Assembly (NCBI GenBank): GCA_905478845.1
Contig: CAJQKG010000032.1
Span: 1 to 35,151, forward strand
DNA: 35,151 bases
Direction: 5' to 3'
Origin: an uncultured Luminiphilus sp.
Lineage (GTDB): Bacteria > Pseudomonadota > Gammaproteobacteria > Pseudomonadales > Halieaceae
Under the pieces are notes generated by a model, which searched no databases, was not told the DNA's origin, and was given only the letters and a program-made list of their open reading frames with translations. Numbering within the stretch: position 1 is the stretch's first letter; every line of letters starts with the position of its first letter. The position numbers and the translations under genes were made by a program. Shown here piece after piece: positions 25,961-35,151 of the stretch.

Positions 25961-25988
25961 TGCCGACTTAAAAGCGGCTGTAACAATA

Positions 25989-26004
25989 CTGTATAAATAA
26001 ACAG
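25989..26004. promoter_or_regulatory. LexA/SOS box between imuA and the MFS transporter gene
   Basis: CTGT-ATAAATAA-ACAG is identical to the dnaE2 box, and identity extends over 26 bases (25984-26009 versus 17792-17817). It is 82 bases upstream of the imuA ATG and ends nine bases before the MFS ATG at 26014, so LexA bound here would cover the start region of the transporter gene. Confidence 0.9.
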
Positions 26005-26013
26005 TATTTGAGC

Positions 26014-27279
26014 ATGACAAAAAAAGCAAGCAAGGATTTTTCTGACCGTCGTGAAATGCGACAGGTGCATCGATCTGCCTTATCAGATTCGCGGTTTCGT
26101 CATTATTACCCGGTGAGCTGGTTTTCGAGTCTGGGGGCCTGGTTATTGCGCTTTTTACTGGGCTGGAGTGCCTGGGAGCTCACCCATTCAGCCACTTGGG
26201 TTGGCATTACAGGTGCTCTCATGTTGGCGCCTGCACTGCTGTTATCGCCCTGGTTTGGTATTTTGTCGGACCGCGTCAATCCACGACAGGGTTTGCGGCT
26301 CTCTATGCTGCTTCACAGCACTATCGCGCTGGTCGGTGCCATCACCACTTGGCTGGGATGGTACGACCGTTTTGCACTCGCCGGGCTAGCTACCGCGTTG
26401 GGTATTGCCACTTCTTTGCACTCACCGATGCGCCTCGCCATGGTGCCCTTACTCGTCCCCCGGGCTGCTTTACCCAGCGCTGTCGGCTATTCGACAATGT
26501 CGTTTAATGTCGCGCGCATGATCGGGCCGGCAATCGGTGCGGCTCTGGTGGCGCAGACAGAGACAGCCTTTGCCTGGCTGGTCTCTATGCTGCTGTTTAT
26601 CACGTCATTTGCAGGACTCTCCCGACTCACTGTAGTGCGAGATGCGCCCTCAGAAGCCCCCAACTCGTACTGGACGCAGTTGTCTGATGGATTTCAGCAC
26701 TTGGTTCGCCAAACCGATCTTAAGTTATTGCTGCTGTTCACGGCGCTCAACGGTTTGCTCGGTCGCACGATCATTGAATTACTGCCGGCATTGTCTGGAC
26801 AGGTGCTGAGAGGGGGGTCATCTGAGCTGGCCATCCTAGTCGCGATGGCAGGCTTGGGCTCGGTACTGGGCGGGCTGTTGGTAAGCCGTCAGTCAGCCAA
26901 CCTGGCGCGTTTGCTGGGGCTCGTCTATGGCGCTATTGGACTCGCGTGCTTGACGCTGATGAGTTTGCAATGGGTCGCTGGCGTCGTGGCAATGGGCTGC
27001 TGGGTATCGTGTTTAAGCACGATGACGACGGTGGCGGGTACGGGATGTCAGACGCTCATTCAATTGACGGTTAGCCCACGCTTTAGGGGTCGGGTATTGA
27101 GCGTCTGGACGATGATGGCGATGGGTGTCCCGGCGGTGGGCGCTGCGGTCGTAGGCGTCAGCGTCGATGGTTTTGGATTCGAATGGGTATCGGCTGTGAC
27201 GGGCACGATAGGGTTGTGTGCCCTCGGATTACTCTACCTTAAGCGTTCTGCTTTGCTCGCTGGCGCTGCGGATCCTTGA
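26014..27279 (+). CDS. MFS transporter (MFS_3/EntS-like exporter family)
   Basis: This membrane protein of about 421 residues has many hydrophobic segments in the MFS layout. The family motif appears as LSPWFGILSDRVNPRQGLRL in the loop after the second segment, and MSFNVARMIGPAIGAAL resembles EntS-type exporters. Substrate is unknown; this branch often exports siderophores or drugs. ATG 26014 is chosen over TTG 26008; ATG 26056 is a further option that would remove a polar N-terminus. No Shine-Dalgarno is evident for any of them. A LexA box sits immediately upstream. The 3' end overlaps holA by 46 bases on opposite strands. Confidence 0.87.
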   Translation: MTKKASKDFSDRREMRQVHRSALSDSRFRHYYPVSWFSSLGAWLLRFLLGWSAWELTHSATWVGITGALMLAPALLLSPWFGILSDRVNPRQGLRLSMLLHSTIALVGAITTWLGWYDRFALAGLATALGIATSLHSPMRLAMVPLLVPRAALPSAVGYSTMSFNVARMIGPAIGAALVAQTETAFAWLVSMLLFITSFAGLSRLTVVRDAPSEAPNSYWTQLSDGFQHLVRQTDLKLLLLFTALNGLLGRTIIELLPALSGQVLRGGSSELAILVAMAGLGSVLGGLLVSRQSANLARLLGLVYGAIGLACLTLMSLQWVAGVVAMGCWVSCLSTMTTVAGTGCQTLIQLTVSPRFRGRVLSVWTMMAMGVPAVGAAVVGVSVDGFGFEWVSAVTGTIGLCALGLLYLKRSALLAGAADP

Positions 27280-28271
27280 GCCATCACTACGACGAGCGTC
27301 TCCATCAGATCCCAAGGGGCGCCCGTTAAAAACCCTTTACTGGAGCCATCGGCTTGAAAGGTCAAAGCCTGCATCTTTGCCAGATCTCGTCCCGAAAGTC
27401 GCTGCAGGGCTGACTGAATCAGGGTCTGTCTATTTCGCCAGACACCGCGTTGATTCAGCGCCGCGTTGATAGAGGCCCCCCCGCCGATATCTCGCTTGAG
27501 ATTAGCGAGCAGTCTCACCTCGCGCGCGAGTGCCCATAACAATACCGGCGGTTGTACGGCCTCTGATTTGAGGCCTCGTAGTGTTCTGACCGCACCACGC
27601 GCATCCCCCGCGAGGGCGACATCCACGAGTCGAAAGGCATCGTAGCGCGCATTATCAGACACCGTGTCTGCGATCATCTCGGCCGAGATCTTTTGCTCGC
27701 CATGGAGTAGCCGTAGTTTTTCAATTTCTTGCGCTGCCGCCAGTAAATTTCCCTCCAGACGCTCTGCCAATAAGGCGAGTGCGTCGGCATCAGGTTGTAA
27801 TCCAGCCAGCTTCATGCGGGCGGCTATCCACCCAGGCAGTTCAGCGGCAGAGACGGGCCATACCGGCACGATGACGCCGGCTTGATCGAGCCCGGTGTAC
27901 CATTTGCTCTTTTGCGATTGCTTATCAATGCGGCCACTGACGATGAGTAACATATCGTCGGGGCTACTGGCTAAAAACGCAGTGAGTGCCTTGCTCCCTT
28001 CCGCACCGGGTTTGCCATTGGGGAGTTCAATCTCGATTAACTTATGCTCGGCGAATAGCGATAGTGCACTGGCTAGGTGACCGAGTTCGAGCCAGTCACT
28101 TTTACTGGCAATGGTAATCCGTTGTCGCTCTCGATAACCTCCCTCTCGCGCGGCCTGACGAATCGCGTCAGCAGCCTCTTGAACGAGCAAGGGTTCATCG
28201 CCAGAGACCAGGTAGCACGTCGCCAATCCTTTCTTCAGCTGGCCGCTAAGTTGATGAGGCTTAAGCTGCAT
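27234..28271 (-). CDS. holA: DNA polymerase III subunit delta
   Basis: This 345-residue clamp-loader subunit opens the beta clamp in the gamma complex. The N-terminal CYLVSGDEPLLVQEAADAIR and the following LFAEHKLIEIELPNGKPG are characteristic of HolA. The central LPGWIAARM...LAERLEGNLLAAAQEIEKL and the C-terminal RYDAFRLVDVALAGD segments also match. Its ATG overlaps the lptE stop by one base (TAATG), so it is coupled to lptE and leuS. It converges on the MFS gene with a 46-base overlap. Confidence 0.94.
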   Translation of the reverse strand: MQLKPHQLSGQLKKGLATCYLVSGDEPLLVQEAADAIRQAAREGGYRERQRITIASKSDWLELGHLASALSLFAEHKLIEIELPNGKPGAEGSKALTAFLASSPDDMLLIVSGRIDKQSQKSKWYTGLDQAGVIVPVWPVSAAELPGWIAARMKLAGLQPDADALALLAERLEGNLLAAAQEIEKLRLLHGEQKISAEMIADTVSDNARYDAFRLVDVALAGDARGAVRTLRGLKSEAVQPPVLLWALAREVRLLANLKRDIGGGASINAALNQRGVWRNRQTLIQSALQRLSGRDLAKMQALTFQADGSSKGFLTGAPWDLMETLVVVMAQGSAAPASKAERLR

Positions 28272-28795
28272 TAGCGATCGAGACTGTGCCCAATTCGACG
28301 GACAATTTGAGCGGCAAGATCTCGCCGCATTTCGTCCCGAAGTAGTCTTAGCTCTTCGGTTTTGCCCACAATATTGCGCGGGTCATTGAGCATCTGCCGG
28401 GAGATCGTTGCACGGGCTTCGATGGGATCCAGCTCCGCCTGCTCGAATGTGAAGTCCGCTGATAAGGTGAGCTCTAATTCGGCGGCCCGGGCTTGAGCGG
28501 TCAGCGAAACGTTGCGCTGACTAAACTGCTCAGCTTGTAAGATCAGTTGTAACGCCGGGGCAATGTCAGTGAGCACGACCCCCGCATTAGACAGCTCTCG
28601 GGTCACCTCTCGAGTCAGCTCTGATCGCGGTTGTACGCTGATCAGCTGCAGCTCAAGGCCCTGCAGACCCATTGCCTGGCTACTTGCGCCCGTTCCCTTG
28701 AGTTGAAAGCCACAGCTCATCAGGCACGACAAGGCAGCCAGTAAGCAAGCCAGCTTGGCCAATCGGTTGTGTTGAGGCAAAAAGCTTCTCATCAT
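28271..28795 (-). CDS. lptE: LPS-assembly lipoprotein LptE
   Basis: This lipoprotein of about 174 residues forms the plug of the outer-membrane LPS translocon together with LptD. A short basic N-terminus and hydrophobic run end in lipobox [10 protein letters not shown], the usual LptE start. The C-terminal [17 protein letters not shown] is also family-like. ATG 28795 overlaps the leuS stop as ATGA. The leuS-lptE-holA order is the standard gammaproteobacterial one, which strengthens the call. Confidence 0.93.
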   Translation of the reverse strand: MMRSFLPQHNRLAKLACLLAALSCLMSCGFQLKGTGASSQAMGLQGLELQLISVQPRSELTREVTRELSNAGVVLTDIAPALQLILQAEQFSQRNVSLTAQARAAELELTLSADFTFEQAELDPIEARATISRQMLNDPRNIVGKTEELRLLRDEMRRDLAAQIVRRIGHSLDR

Positions 28796-31242
28796 TGCAC
28801 AACAATATTCACGAGTTTCTTGGGCACTACCACCACTTTTTTGATGGTTTTGTCGATAAGGAAGCGTTGCACATTCTCTTGCTCCCTTGCCAGGGCTTCG
28901 ATTTCGGTGTTCTCCGCTGTGGCGGGCACGCTCATTTTCCCCCTCACCTTACCATTGACCTGAATCACAATTTCTAACTCATCACGGTCCAGCGCGCTTT
29001 CATCGACGCTAGGCCAAGCCCCTTCTTCAAAAGTGTCGCCAGAAAGATGCAGCCACAAGTGTTCGCATAAATGCGGCGTAATAGGCCAGAGCATTTTTAG
29101 TACGGCATGGACGCCTTCACTGACGATGGCTTGGTCCTGTGCACTGTCATTGCTGTGCCGCCCCAGCTCATTGCAGAGCTCCATAATGGCGGCCACGGCC
29201 GTGTTGAAGGTTTGTCGACGACCATAATCATCGGTCACTTTGGCGATCGTTTGGTGCACTTTTCGCCGCAGATTTTTCTGTTCTGATGTGAGCGCGCCAA
29301 GGTCTAAGGTAGTTTGGGAGAGCCCAATAGTATGGGCTAAACGCCATAGGCGTTTGATGAAACGGTGAGCGCCTTCAACACCCGAGTCAGACCACTCAAG
29401 CGATTGATCAGGTGGTGCTGCAAACATACTGAAGAGTCTGACCGTGTCGGCACCGTAAGTGTCGATGAGGGGTTGGGGGTCGACGGTATTACCTCGAGAC
29501 TTCGACATTTTGGTACCGTCTTTGAGCACCATCCCCTGCGTCAGCAGACGCTTGAAAGGCTCGTCACTCGATACCAGACCGGCATCACGCATCAGTTTGT
29601 GAAAAAAACGTGCATAGAGCAGATGCAGAATAGCGTGCTCAATGCCGCCGACATATTGATCTACCGGTAGCCAGTAATTCGCTTGTTCGCTATCGAGCAT
29701 TCCCTGTGCGTAATCGGGACAGGTAAAGCGGGCGTAGTACCACGACGACTGCACAAAGGTGTCGAAGGTATCCGTCTCACGCTCGCAGGTTTCGCCGTCG
29801 AGCTCGAACTTGCGCCATTCGGCATCATTCTTAATGGGCGACGTCACGCCATCCATGACGACATCCTCCGGCAATAACGACGGGAGGCGGTTCATTGGGA
29901 TGGGTATGTCTTTGCCGTCGGCAAGGTTGAGCATGGGGATGGGGGTACCCCAGTAGCGCTGCCGTGACACGCCCCAGTCGCGCAGACGGAATTGAGTTGT
30001 CACACGACCCATTCCGACGTTTGTCAGCGCCGTGGCGATCTTTTCGAAAGCGGTATCGAAACCGCAGCCGTCAAATTCGGCAGACGCGGTCAGCACACCA
30101 AGCTCTGTGTAGGCCGATGCGTGGATATCAGCCGGCTCACCCTCGGCATCGCAAATCACGACCTTCAGCGGCAAATCATATTTCTTGGCGAACTCCCAAT
30201 CCCGCTCGTCATGTGCTGGCACTGCCATCACCGCGCCGGAACCGTAATCCATTAATACGTAGTTAGCGACCCAGACTGGCACTGCTTCCCCGGTTAATGG
30301 GTGGCGCGCCCGAAGGCCGGTATCCATACCCATCTTCTCGGCTTTAACCATATCGGCCTCAGCCACTGAGGTCTGTTTGCAGTGATCGACAAACGCGGAG
30401 AGCGTGGGGCTGTGCTCGGCTAGCGACAGCGTAATGGGGTGCTCGGCAGCGAGACTGATATAGGTCACGCCGTAGAGCGTGTCCGGTCGCGTGGTATAGA
30501 CGTCGATTTTTTCCAAGCCGGCAATCGGTGTGTCGAGGCCAAACGCCAGCTCTACACCGCGACTTTTACCAATCCAATTACGTTGCATGGTGCGCACGGC
30601 CTCGGGCCAGCCATCCAATGTATTCAGACCCTCTAGGAGTTCTTCGGCATAAGCGGTGATGCGAATAAACCACTGGGGAATCTCTCGCCGCTCGATAACG
30701 GCGCCAGAGCGCCAGCCGCATCCGTCGATGACTTGTTCGTTAGCCAGAACCGTTTGATCAACAGGATCCCAGTTAACCGTCGCCATTTTTTTATAGACCA
30801 GGCCTTTCTCATGCAGGTGCGTAAAAAACCACTGTTCCCACTGATAGTATTGAGGGTCGCAGGTCGCGATTTCACGATCCCAGTCGTAGGCAAAGCCCAG
30901 TCGTCGAAGTTGGGCACGCATGTGGTCGATATTTTCTCGCGTCCATCGCGCTGGCGCGACTTTGTTAGCGATGGCGGCATTCTCTGCTGGCAGTCCAAAG
31001 GCATCCCAGCCCATCGGTTGCAGTACATTTTTGCCTAACATCCGCTGATAACGCGCGATCACATCCGCAATGGTGTAATTGCGAACATGGCCCATGTGTA
31101 ATTTTCCACTGGGGTAGGGAAACATGGCGAGGCAATAAAACTTCTCTCGCTGGTCGTCTGGTTGAACGGCATAACGATTGTTTTGCAGCCATTGATGCTG
31201 CAGATCGCGTTCAAGTGACTGTGGTTCGTATTCTTGACTCAT
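28792..31242 (-). CDS. leuS: Leucyl-tRNA synthetase
   Basis: This 816-residue class I aminoacyl-tRNA synthetase charges tRNA-Leu. The HIGH-type motif is HMGH at residues 49-52 within [16 protein letters not shown], and KMSKSRGN is near residue 578. The editing (CP1) domain is represented by [13 protein letters not shown] and [17 protein letters not shown]. It is somewhat shorter than the 860-residue E. coli enzyme, but no catalytic or editing motif is missing by eye. The start is ATG 31242 with AGAGGA a few bases upstream. It begins the leuS-lptE-holA unit, 105 bases after lnt. Confidence 0.97.
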   Translation of the reverse strand: MSQEYEPQSLERDLQHQWLQNNRYAVQPDDQREKFYCLAMFPYPSGKLHMGHVRNYTIADVIARYQRMLGKNVLQPMGWDAFGLPAENAAIANKVAPARWTRENIDHMRAQLRRLGFAYDWDREIATCDPQYYQWEQWFFTHLHEKGLVYKKMATVNWDPVDQTVLANEQVIDGCGWRSGAVIERREIPQWFIRITAYAEELLEGLNTLDGWPEAVRTMQRNWIGKSRGVELAFGLDTPIAGLEKIDVYTTRPDTLYGVTYISLAAEHPITLSLAEHSPTLSAFVDHCKQTSVAEADMVKAEKMGMDTGLRARHPLTGEAVPVWVANYVLMDYGSGAVMAVPAHDERDWEFAKKYDLPLKVVICDAEGEPADIHASAYTELGVLTASAEFDGCGFDTAFEKIATALTNVGMGRVTTQFRLRDWGVSRQRYWGTPIPMLNLADGKDIPIPMNRLPSLLPEDVVMDGVTSPIKNDAEWRKFELDGETCERETDTFDTFVQSSWYYARFTCPDYAQGMLDSEQANYWLPVDQYVGGIEHAILHLLYARFFHKLMRDAGLVSSDEPFKRLLTQGMVLKDGTKMSKSRGNTVDPQPLIDTYGADTVRLFSMFAAPPDQSLEWSDSGVEGAHRFIKRLWRLAHTIGLSQTTLDLGALTSEQKNLRRKVHQTIAKVTDDYGRRQTFNTAVAAIMELCNELGRHSNDSAQDQAIVSEGVHAVLKMLWPITPHLCEHLWLHLSGDTFEEGAWPSVDESALDRDELEIVIQVNGKVRGKMSVPATAENTEIEALAREQENVQRFLIDKTIKKVVVVPKKLVNIVVQ

Positions 31243-31347
31243 GTGTCCTCTAATCGAGAGCAGGTGAAATGCTATTCAGGTCATGGCAGTGCGCGCAGCC
31301 GCGCCAGATCCGTTTGTCTGCCAGATGGCGTGTGAAGTTTACCAGTA

Positions 31348-32823
31348 TTACTGAGGATCTCGTCCTAGTAACAAGCCGATCAGTGAGAAAATCAGCATGG
31401 GGAGACTCCCAGAGATGGCATAGGGGGTATGGCCGGACCGCGGCTGAACCTGTCCGCTGACGACGGCCTGGGTGAACTGAGGCGCGGTTGAAACGACCTC
31501 GCCTTTGGCACTAATGATGGCCGATACACCATCGTTGGTGCCCCGAATGAGGTCACGACCCAGTTCCACCGCGCGAAAGCGTGCCATCTGGAAATGCTGC
31601 CAAGGCCCAATGCTATTGCCGAACCACGTGTCATTACTGATCGTGACCAGTAATTGCGATCCTTTGCTGCTCGCTGCGACAAAATCGGGATAGACGATTT
31701 CGTAGCAGATGAAGGGTGCTATCGCTAGGTCGTCTATGACCAGCGGCGCTTGGCCAGGGGGGCCAGGGCTGAACTGCGACATGGGTAGGTCGAAAAAACC
31801 AATGACCCCTCTGAGCCACGGTTCGAAGGGAATATATTCACCAAAGGGGACCAGCTTTTGTTTGTGATAGATCCCGGATCCGCGACCCAAGGCCTCGATG
31901 CTGTTGTAACGTCCCTCGTTGTCACGACTGGGTATGCCTGTAATGACCGTGGCATCGTGGGCTGCCGCTTGAGTATGAATTGAGGTCAAAAACCCTTGCA
32001 TCTGATCGCGATAGCCCGGCAATGCAGATTCTGGCCAGACAATCAGGTCATGTGTGGCATACAGGGGCTCGGTAGTGAGTGCTAAGTCGCTAAGAATGTC
32101 TCTGCGGTGTCCTCGGCTCCATTTCTTAGCCAGTGGCACCGCGGGTTGCACAATGGCTACGGTAAGCGGATCGCCCAACGCTTTTGTCCACGTCACGGTG
32201 GTGAACAGTTGGCCCGATAATAGGATGAACCCCGTCATACCGAGACTGATGGCCCACTGCGAGATAACGCGAGGGCGTCGTAACAGCATGACCCAAGTGC
32301 AACCCATTGCAATCAATAGCCAGGAGCAGCCATAAACACCTAATAACGGGGCCCATCCGCTCACGGGAGAGGCGATAGCGCCGTAACCTGCATAACCCCA
32401 GGGAAAGCCGGTGAGTACCCAGCTTCTGAGCCATTCGAACAGTACCCACAATGAGGCAAACTGAATCACTCGCCAGCCAGCATGCTGACTCGATAAGCGC
32501 TGAAAACAATATAGTTGCGCGCCAAAAAAAAGCGCGAGCCCACTGCAAAATACCAGCGTTAAAGTGATCGCCAGCCAAGCCGGTGTTGCACCGTAAGTAT
32601 GGATGCTGACATAAACCCAGGACACGGCGACACCGAAGAAACCGATGCCATACAGATAGCCGAGGCGAAAAGCGGGCTGAGACCGTTGCCATTCAAGCAG
32701 TGCGAAAAGCGCGCCCGCACTCAGAGGGATAAGGGGCCAAAACCCAGTCGGTGATAACCCGAGCGGAAAGAGCATACCCGCTAATAGGGCAAAGCCAAGG
32801 ATCCGCGTTCGGAGAGAAACCAC
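31348..32823 (-). CDS. lnt: Apolipoprotein N-acyltransferase
   Basis: This 491-residue inner-membrane enzyme adds the third acyl chain to lipoproteins. The N-terminal half holds several membrane segments. The periplasmic nitrilase-like domain has the catalytic triad E265 (WPESALPG), K321 (YHKQKLVPFGEY) and C373 (ICYEIVYP), and the DTWFG motif follows. The start is GTG 32823, sharing one base with the corC stop (TAGTG). It is part of the phoH-ybeY-corC-lnt operon. The product is relevant to the several lipoproteins in this window (LptE, lipocalin, DUF885). Confidence 0.95.
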   Translation of the reverse strand: MVSLRTRILGFALLAGMLFPLGLSPTGFWPLIPLSAGALFALLEWQRSQPAFRLGYLYGIGFFGVAVSWVYVSIHTYGATPAWLAITLTLVFCSGLALFFGAQLYCFQRLSSQHAGWRVIQFASLWVLFEWLRSWVLTGFPWGYAGYGAIASPVSGWAPLLGVYGCSWLLIAMGCTWVMLLRRPRVISQWAISLGMTGFILLSGQLFTTVTWTKALGDPLTVAIVQPAVPLAKKWSRGHRRDILSDLALTTEPLYATHDLIVWPESALPGYRDQMQGFLTSIHTQAAAHDATVITGIPSRDNEGRYNSIEALGRGSGIYHKQKLVPFGEYIPFEPWLRGVIGFFDLPMSQFSPGPPGQAPLVIDDLAIAPFICYEIVYPDFVAASSKGSQLLVTISNDTWFGNSIGPWQHFQMARFRAVELGRDLIRGTNDGVSAIISAKGEVVSTAPQFTQAVVSGQVQPRSGHTPYAISGSLPMLIFSLIGLLLGRDPQ

Positions 32824-33677
32824 TACTCGCCTGAGTCAATATCAGCCACAGACCTCACCCTAAGACTGGAAAGGCGACGCTCGTCTGCATGGATGACGCT
32901 GAACTCAAAATCGTTGAGCTGGATCGACTGATTACGACTGGGCAGCTGACCAAATGCATTGACGACAACGCCGCCGATCGTGTCGAACTCGTCATCGCTA
33001 AACGTCGTATCAAAAAAGGCATTGAAGTCGTCAATTGCGGTGAGTGCTTCGACAAAAAAAGTGCCGTCGTTCATCGGTCGTATGGGCTTTTTCTCGGCCA
33101 CGTCGGTCTCGTCTTCGATTTCTCCGACGATCTCTTCTAGCACATCTTCGATCGTGATCAATCCTGCGATGCCGCCGTATTCGTCAATGACAATGGCCAT
33201 ATGATTTCGATTTTGCCGAAACTCCCTTAGCAAAACGTTCAGTCGTTTACTCTCCGGTACGGCGATCACTGGGCGCATTAATTCACGCAGGGTGGGAGGG
33301 GCACTTTCGTTTTCAACCAGCGGTAAAAGATCCTTTGCGAGTAAAATCCCGATCACATCATCGATGCCATCCCCAATGACGGGAAAGCGAGAGTGTCCTG
33401 CATCAATGATTTTTGGCAGCGCTTCTTGCACGCTTTCGTCTGAATCGATGACGATCATTTGTGCTCGTGGGATCATGATGTCACGCACCTGCATGTTAGT
33501 GACAAGCAGCGCGCCTTCCATAATTTTGCGCGCATCTTGATCGATGATCTCGTGCGCTTCGGCTAATGAGAGGACGTCCTCTAGGTCTGATTTTGTTTGC
33601 GGTTCACCGCTGATGAAGTGGGTGAGTCGATCCAACCAAGATCGCTCCTCCGCCTCTAGTTTTCGATCATCGTTCAC
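32823..33677 (-). CDS. corC: CorC/HlyC family CBS-domain protein
   Basis: This 284-residue protein has two CBS domains (MIPRAQMIVIDSD around residue 70 to about 130, and MRPVIAVPES to ITIEDVLEEIVGEIEDE around 195). A C-terminal CorC_HlyC transporter-associated domain follows (FFVEALTAIDDFNAFF...TIGGVVVNAFGQLP). It lacks membrane segments and is the soluble CorC form linked to magnesium/cobalt handling. The start is GTG 33677, two bases after the ybeY stop. Confidence 0.94.
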   Translation of the reverse strand: MNDDRKLEAEERSWLDRLTHFISGEPQTKSDLEDVLSLAEAHEIIDQDARKIMEGALLVTNMQVRDIMIPRAQMIVIDSDESVQEALPKIIDAGHSRFPVIGDGIDDVIGILLAKDLLPLVENESAPPTLRELMRPVIAVPESKRLNVLLREFRQNRNHMAIVIDEYGGIAGLITIEDVLEEIVGEIEDETDVAEKKPIRPMNDGTFFVEALTAIDDFNAFFDTTFSDDEFDTIGGVVVNAFGQLPSRNQSIQLNDFEFSVIHADERRLSSLRVRSVADIDSGE

Positions 33678-33679
33678 GA

Positions 33680-34162
33680 TTAGCGACTCTCTAACGGTGC
33701 AGGGATGTCATAGGGGTTTGCATAACCGAGGCTGGCGAGGGCGTCGATTTCCAACATTTCCATCGCCTCTGCTTCAGCGGCAGTCTGATGGTCATACCCC
33801 AGCAGATGAAAAACGCCATGCATCACCAAGTGGGCCCAATGGGCAGTGGCTTGCTTGTCTTGTGTTTTAGCCTCTTTGATAACAAGTGGCGCACAGATCA
33901 CGAGATCCCCTAATAATCCAGAGTCGGTTTCGGGCGGTGGTGTAGCGGGGAATGACAGCACATTGGTCGCCCCGGTCTTGTCACGATAGGTCTCATTAAA
34001 CTGGGCGGCTTCATCCATATCGGTAATACGGATGGAAAGCTCCGGTGATGAGGGCACGCTGCGGTTTGCGGCTGCGACTGCTTGTGTGACCCATAGCTGT
34101 ATCGCATCATCCTCAGGGGTTTGCATGAGCGTGGTGCGTTCAACGGTCATCAGGAGATTCAT
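33680..34162 (-). CDS. ybeY: Endoribonuclease YbeY (rRNA maturation factor)
   Basis: This 160-residue zinc-dependent RNase acts in 16S rRNA 3' maturation and ribosome quality control. HGVFHLLGYDH at residues 115-125 is the full metal-binding HxxxHxxxxxH motif (H115, H119, H125). NVLSFP and GDLVIC are the other conserved blocks. ATG 34162 overlaps the phoH stop as ATGA, with an AGATTC-type sequence upstream and no strong Shine-Dalgarno. Confidence 0.96.
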   Translation of the reverse strand: MNLLMTVERTTLMQTPEDDAIQLWVTQAVAAANRSVPSSPELSIRITDMDEAAQFNETYRDKTGATNVLSFPATPPPETDSGLLGDLVICAPLVIKEAKTQDKQATAHWAHLVMHGVFHLLGYDHQTAAEAEAMEMLEIDALASLGYANPYDIPAPLESR

Positions 34163-35151
34163 GTTTTATCCCCCCTTGGATGCACGGCCGCTAGCTGCTC
34201 GTGGGCTTCGTAAGCGCTGACAACGCGCTGGACAACGGGATGACGGACGACATCTTTGATGCCAAATTGCGTAAAGGCGATCCCCTCTACGTCTTCTAAC
34301 ACCTGCGCCGCATGCGTTAGCCCGCTCTGTGTGCCTCGAGGCAGGTCAATTTGGCTTGTGTCACCGGTGACGACTGCGGTGGAGCCAAACCCAATACGCG
34401 TCAAAAACATTTTCATCTGTTCGCGGGTGGTGTTTTGGGCTTCGTCAAGAATGATAAAAGCGTGATTAAGGGTTCTGCCTCGCATAAATGCTAGGGGTGC
34501 CACCTCGATAATATGGCGTTCAATGTACTTGCTCACCGTCTCGAATCCGAGCATTTCATAGAGCGCGTCGTAGAGGGGCCTGAGGTAAGGATCCACTTTT
34601 TGGGACAGGTCGCCAGGTAAAAACCCAAGACGCTCACCTGCTTCGACGGCGGGGCGGACGAGCAAAATGCGTTTGACTTGTTCGTTGAGCAGCGCCCTCA
34701 CAGCGCAGGCCACCGCCAAGTATGTTTTACCCGTTCCAGCTGGTCCAATGCCGAAATTAATGTCGTGATGGTTGATTGCCGCCACGTAGTCACGCTGATT
34801 CTGGCCCCTAGGCCTCACAGAGACACGTTTGGTTCGGATAAGGCTTGTCGACTCGATACTCGTATTCGTCGGCTCAGTCTCGTTGAGCATCTCGAGATCG
34901 GCGTCCTGTAATCGAAGGTGAATCACGTCGGGACTTAGCTGAATGCCATTGGTAATGTCGGCGTAGAGTGAGGTGAGTAACGACGCGCCCATCTTGCAGC
35001 GAGACTCACTGCCATGCAGCTCAAAGTCATTGCTGCGGTTATAAATTGTGATGCCCAATCGGCTCTCGATTTGGCGCAAATGGATATCCAGTTGCCCACA
35101 CAGAATCGCCAGATTACGCGCATCATTCGGTTCGAGGGAAAAAATAGTAGG
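34159..35151 (-). CDS. phoH: PhoH-like ATPase (YbeZ), N-terminus cut by window edge
   Basis: About 330 residues are visible and the frame is still open at base 35151, so the start lies outside the window. Only a short N-terminal piece is likely missing. The Walker A motif is GPAGTGKTYLA and the Walker B is FIILDEAQN, followed by the PhoH-specific TGDTSQIDLP. YbeZ/PhoH partners YbeY in RNA metabolism, consistent with the four-base overlap. A TTG at 35079 is in frame, but coding similarity continues upstream of it (SLEPNDARNLAILCGQLD), so it is not the start. Confidence 0.93.
   Translation of the reverse strand, partial: PTIFSLEPNDARNLAILCGQLDIHLRQIESRLGITIYNRSNDFELHGSESRCKMGASLLTSLYADITNGIQLSPDVIHLRLQDADLEMLNETEPTNTSIESTSLIRTKRVSVRPRGQNQRDYVAAINHHDINFGIGPAGTGKTYLAVACAVRALLNEQVKRILLVRPAVEAGERLGFLPGDLSQKVDPYLRPLYDALYEMLGFETVSKYIERHIIEVAPLAFMRGRTLNHAFIILDEAQNTTREQMKMFLTRIGFGSTAVVTGDTSQIDLPRGTQSGLTHAAQVLEDVEGIAFTQFGIKDVVRHPVVQRVVSAYEAHEQLAAVHPRGDKT

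Noticed and set aside
25907-26029. Upstream extension of imuA by 41 codons
   Set aside because: It would translate the LexA box and leader palindrome; the AGGAG before ATG 25906 and the family N-terminus support the shorter form.

Overview
This window looks like chromosomal DNA from a gammaproteobacterium of moderate G+C, probably a marine or aquatic relative of the Cellvibrionales/Halieaceae type. That placement is inferred from the phoH-ybeY-corC-lnt-leuS-lptE-holA gene order, the family content and the codon mix; no rRNA or other taxonomic marker is present. No tRNA, rRNA, CRISPR array, insertion sequence or phage gene was seen. No gap between genes exceeds 300 bases.

Layout. (1) 1-1710: the N-terminus of a Lys/Ala/Pro-rich histone H1-like protein (minus strand, cut by the left edge), then sfsA and a VanY-like M15 peptidase on the plus strand. 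(2) 1751-3010: a PPi-type phosphofructokinase (minus). (3) 3115-7881: a tightly overlapped plus-strand operon of mpl (murein peptide recycling), an MMPL/RND-type membrane protein, a YkgJ-like cysteine-cluster protein and a LON-domain protein. (4) 8005-9759: an N-acyl-D-amino-acid deacylase-type amidohydrolase, overlapping at its 3' end with the minus-strand pyrC-rnt pair. (5) 11508-14662: argG, a Baeyer-Villiger-like flavin monooxygenase and a small CPXCG protein. (6) 14700-27279: a DNA-damage and oxidative-stress region (below). (7) 27234-35151: the conserved minus-strand housekeeping operon phoH-ybeY-corC-lnt, then leuS-lptE-holA. phoH is cut by the right edge.

The most interesting part is region 6. 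It carries the three mutasome genes imuA, imuB and dnaE2 (imuC), all on the minus strand and in their usual 5'-3' order, but not as one operon. They are separated by osmC, an exported katG, a DUF885 lipoprotein and a lipocalin. Each mutasome gene has its own near-perfect LexA-type box (CTGT-N8-ACAG) at 17797-17812, 19919-19934 and 25989-26004. Each box lies in a divergent intergenic region that also faces a plus-strand gene: lipocalin, DUF885 lipoprotein and MFS transporter respectively. The dnaE2 and imuA boxes are identical over 26 bases. The imuB box is the core of a 36-base perfect palindrome abutting the imuB start.

The reading offered is a dispersed SOS mutagenesis regulon in which envelope and efflux genes may be co-controlled by LexA, interleaved with peroxide/hydroperoxide defence genes. 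The boxes and gene order are directly visible; co-regulation and function are inference.
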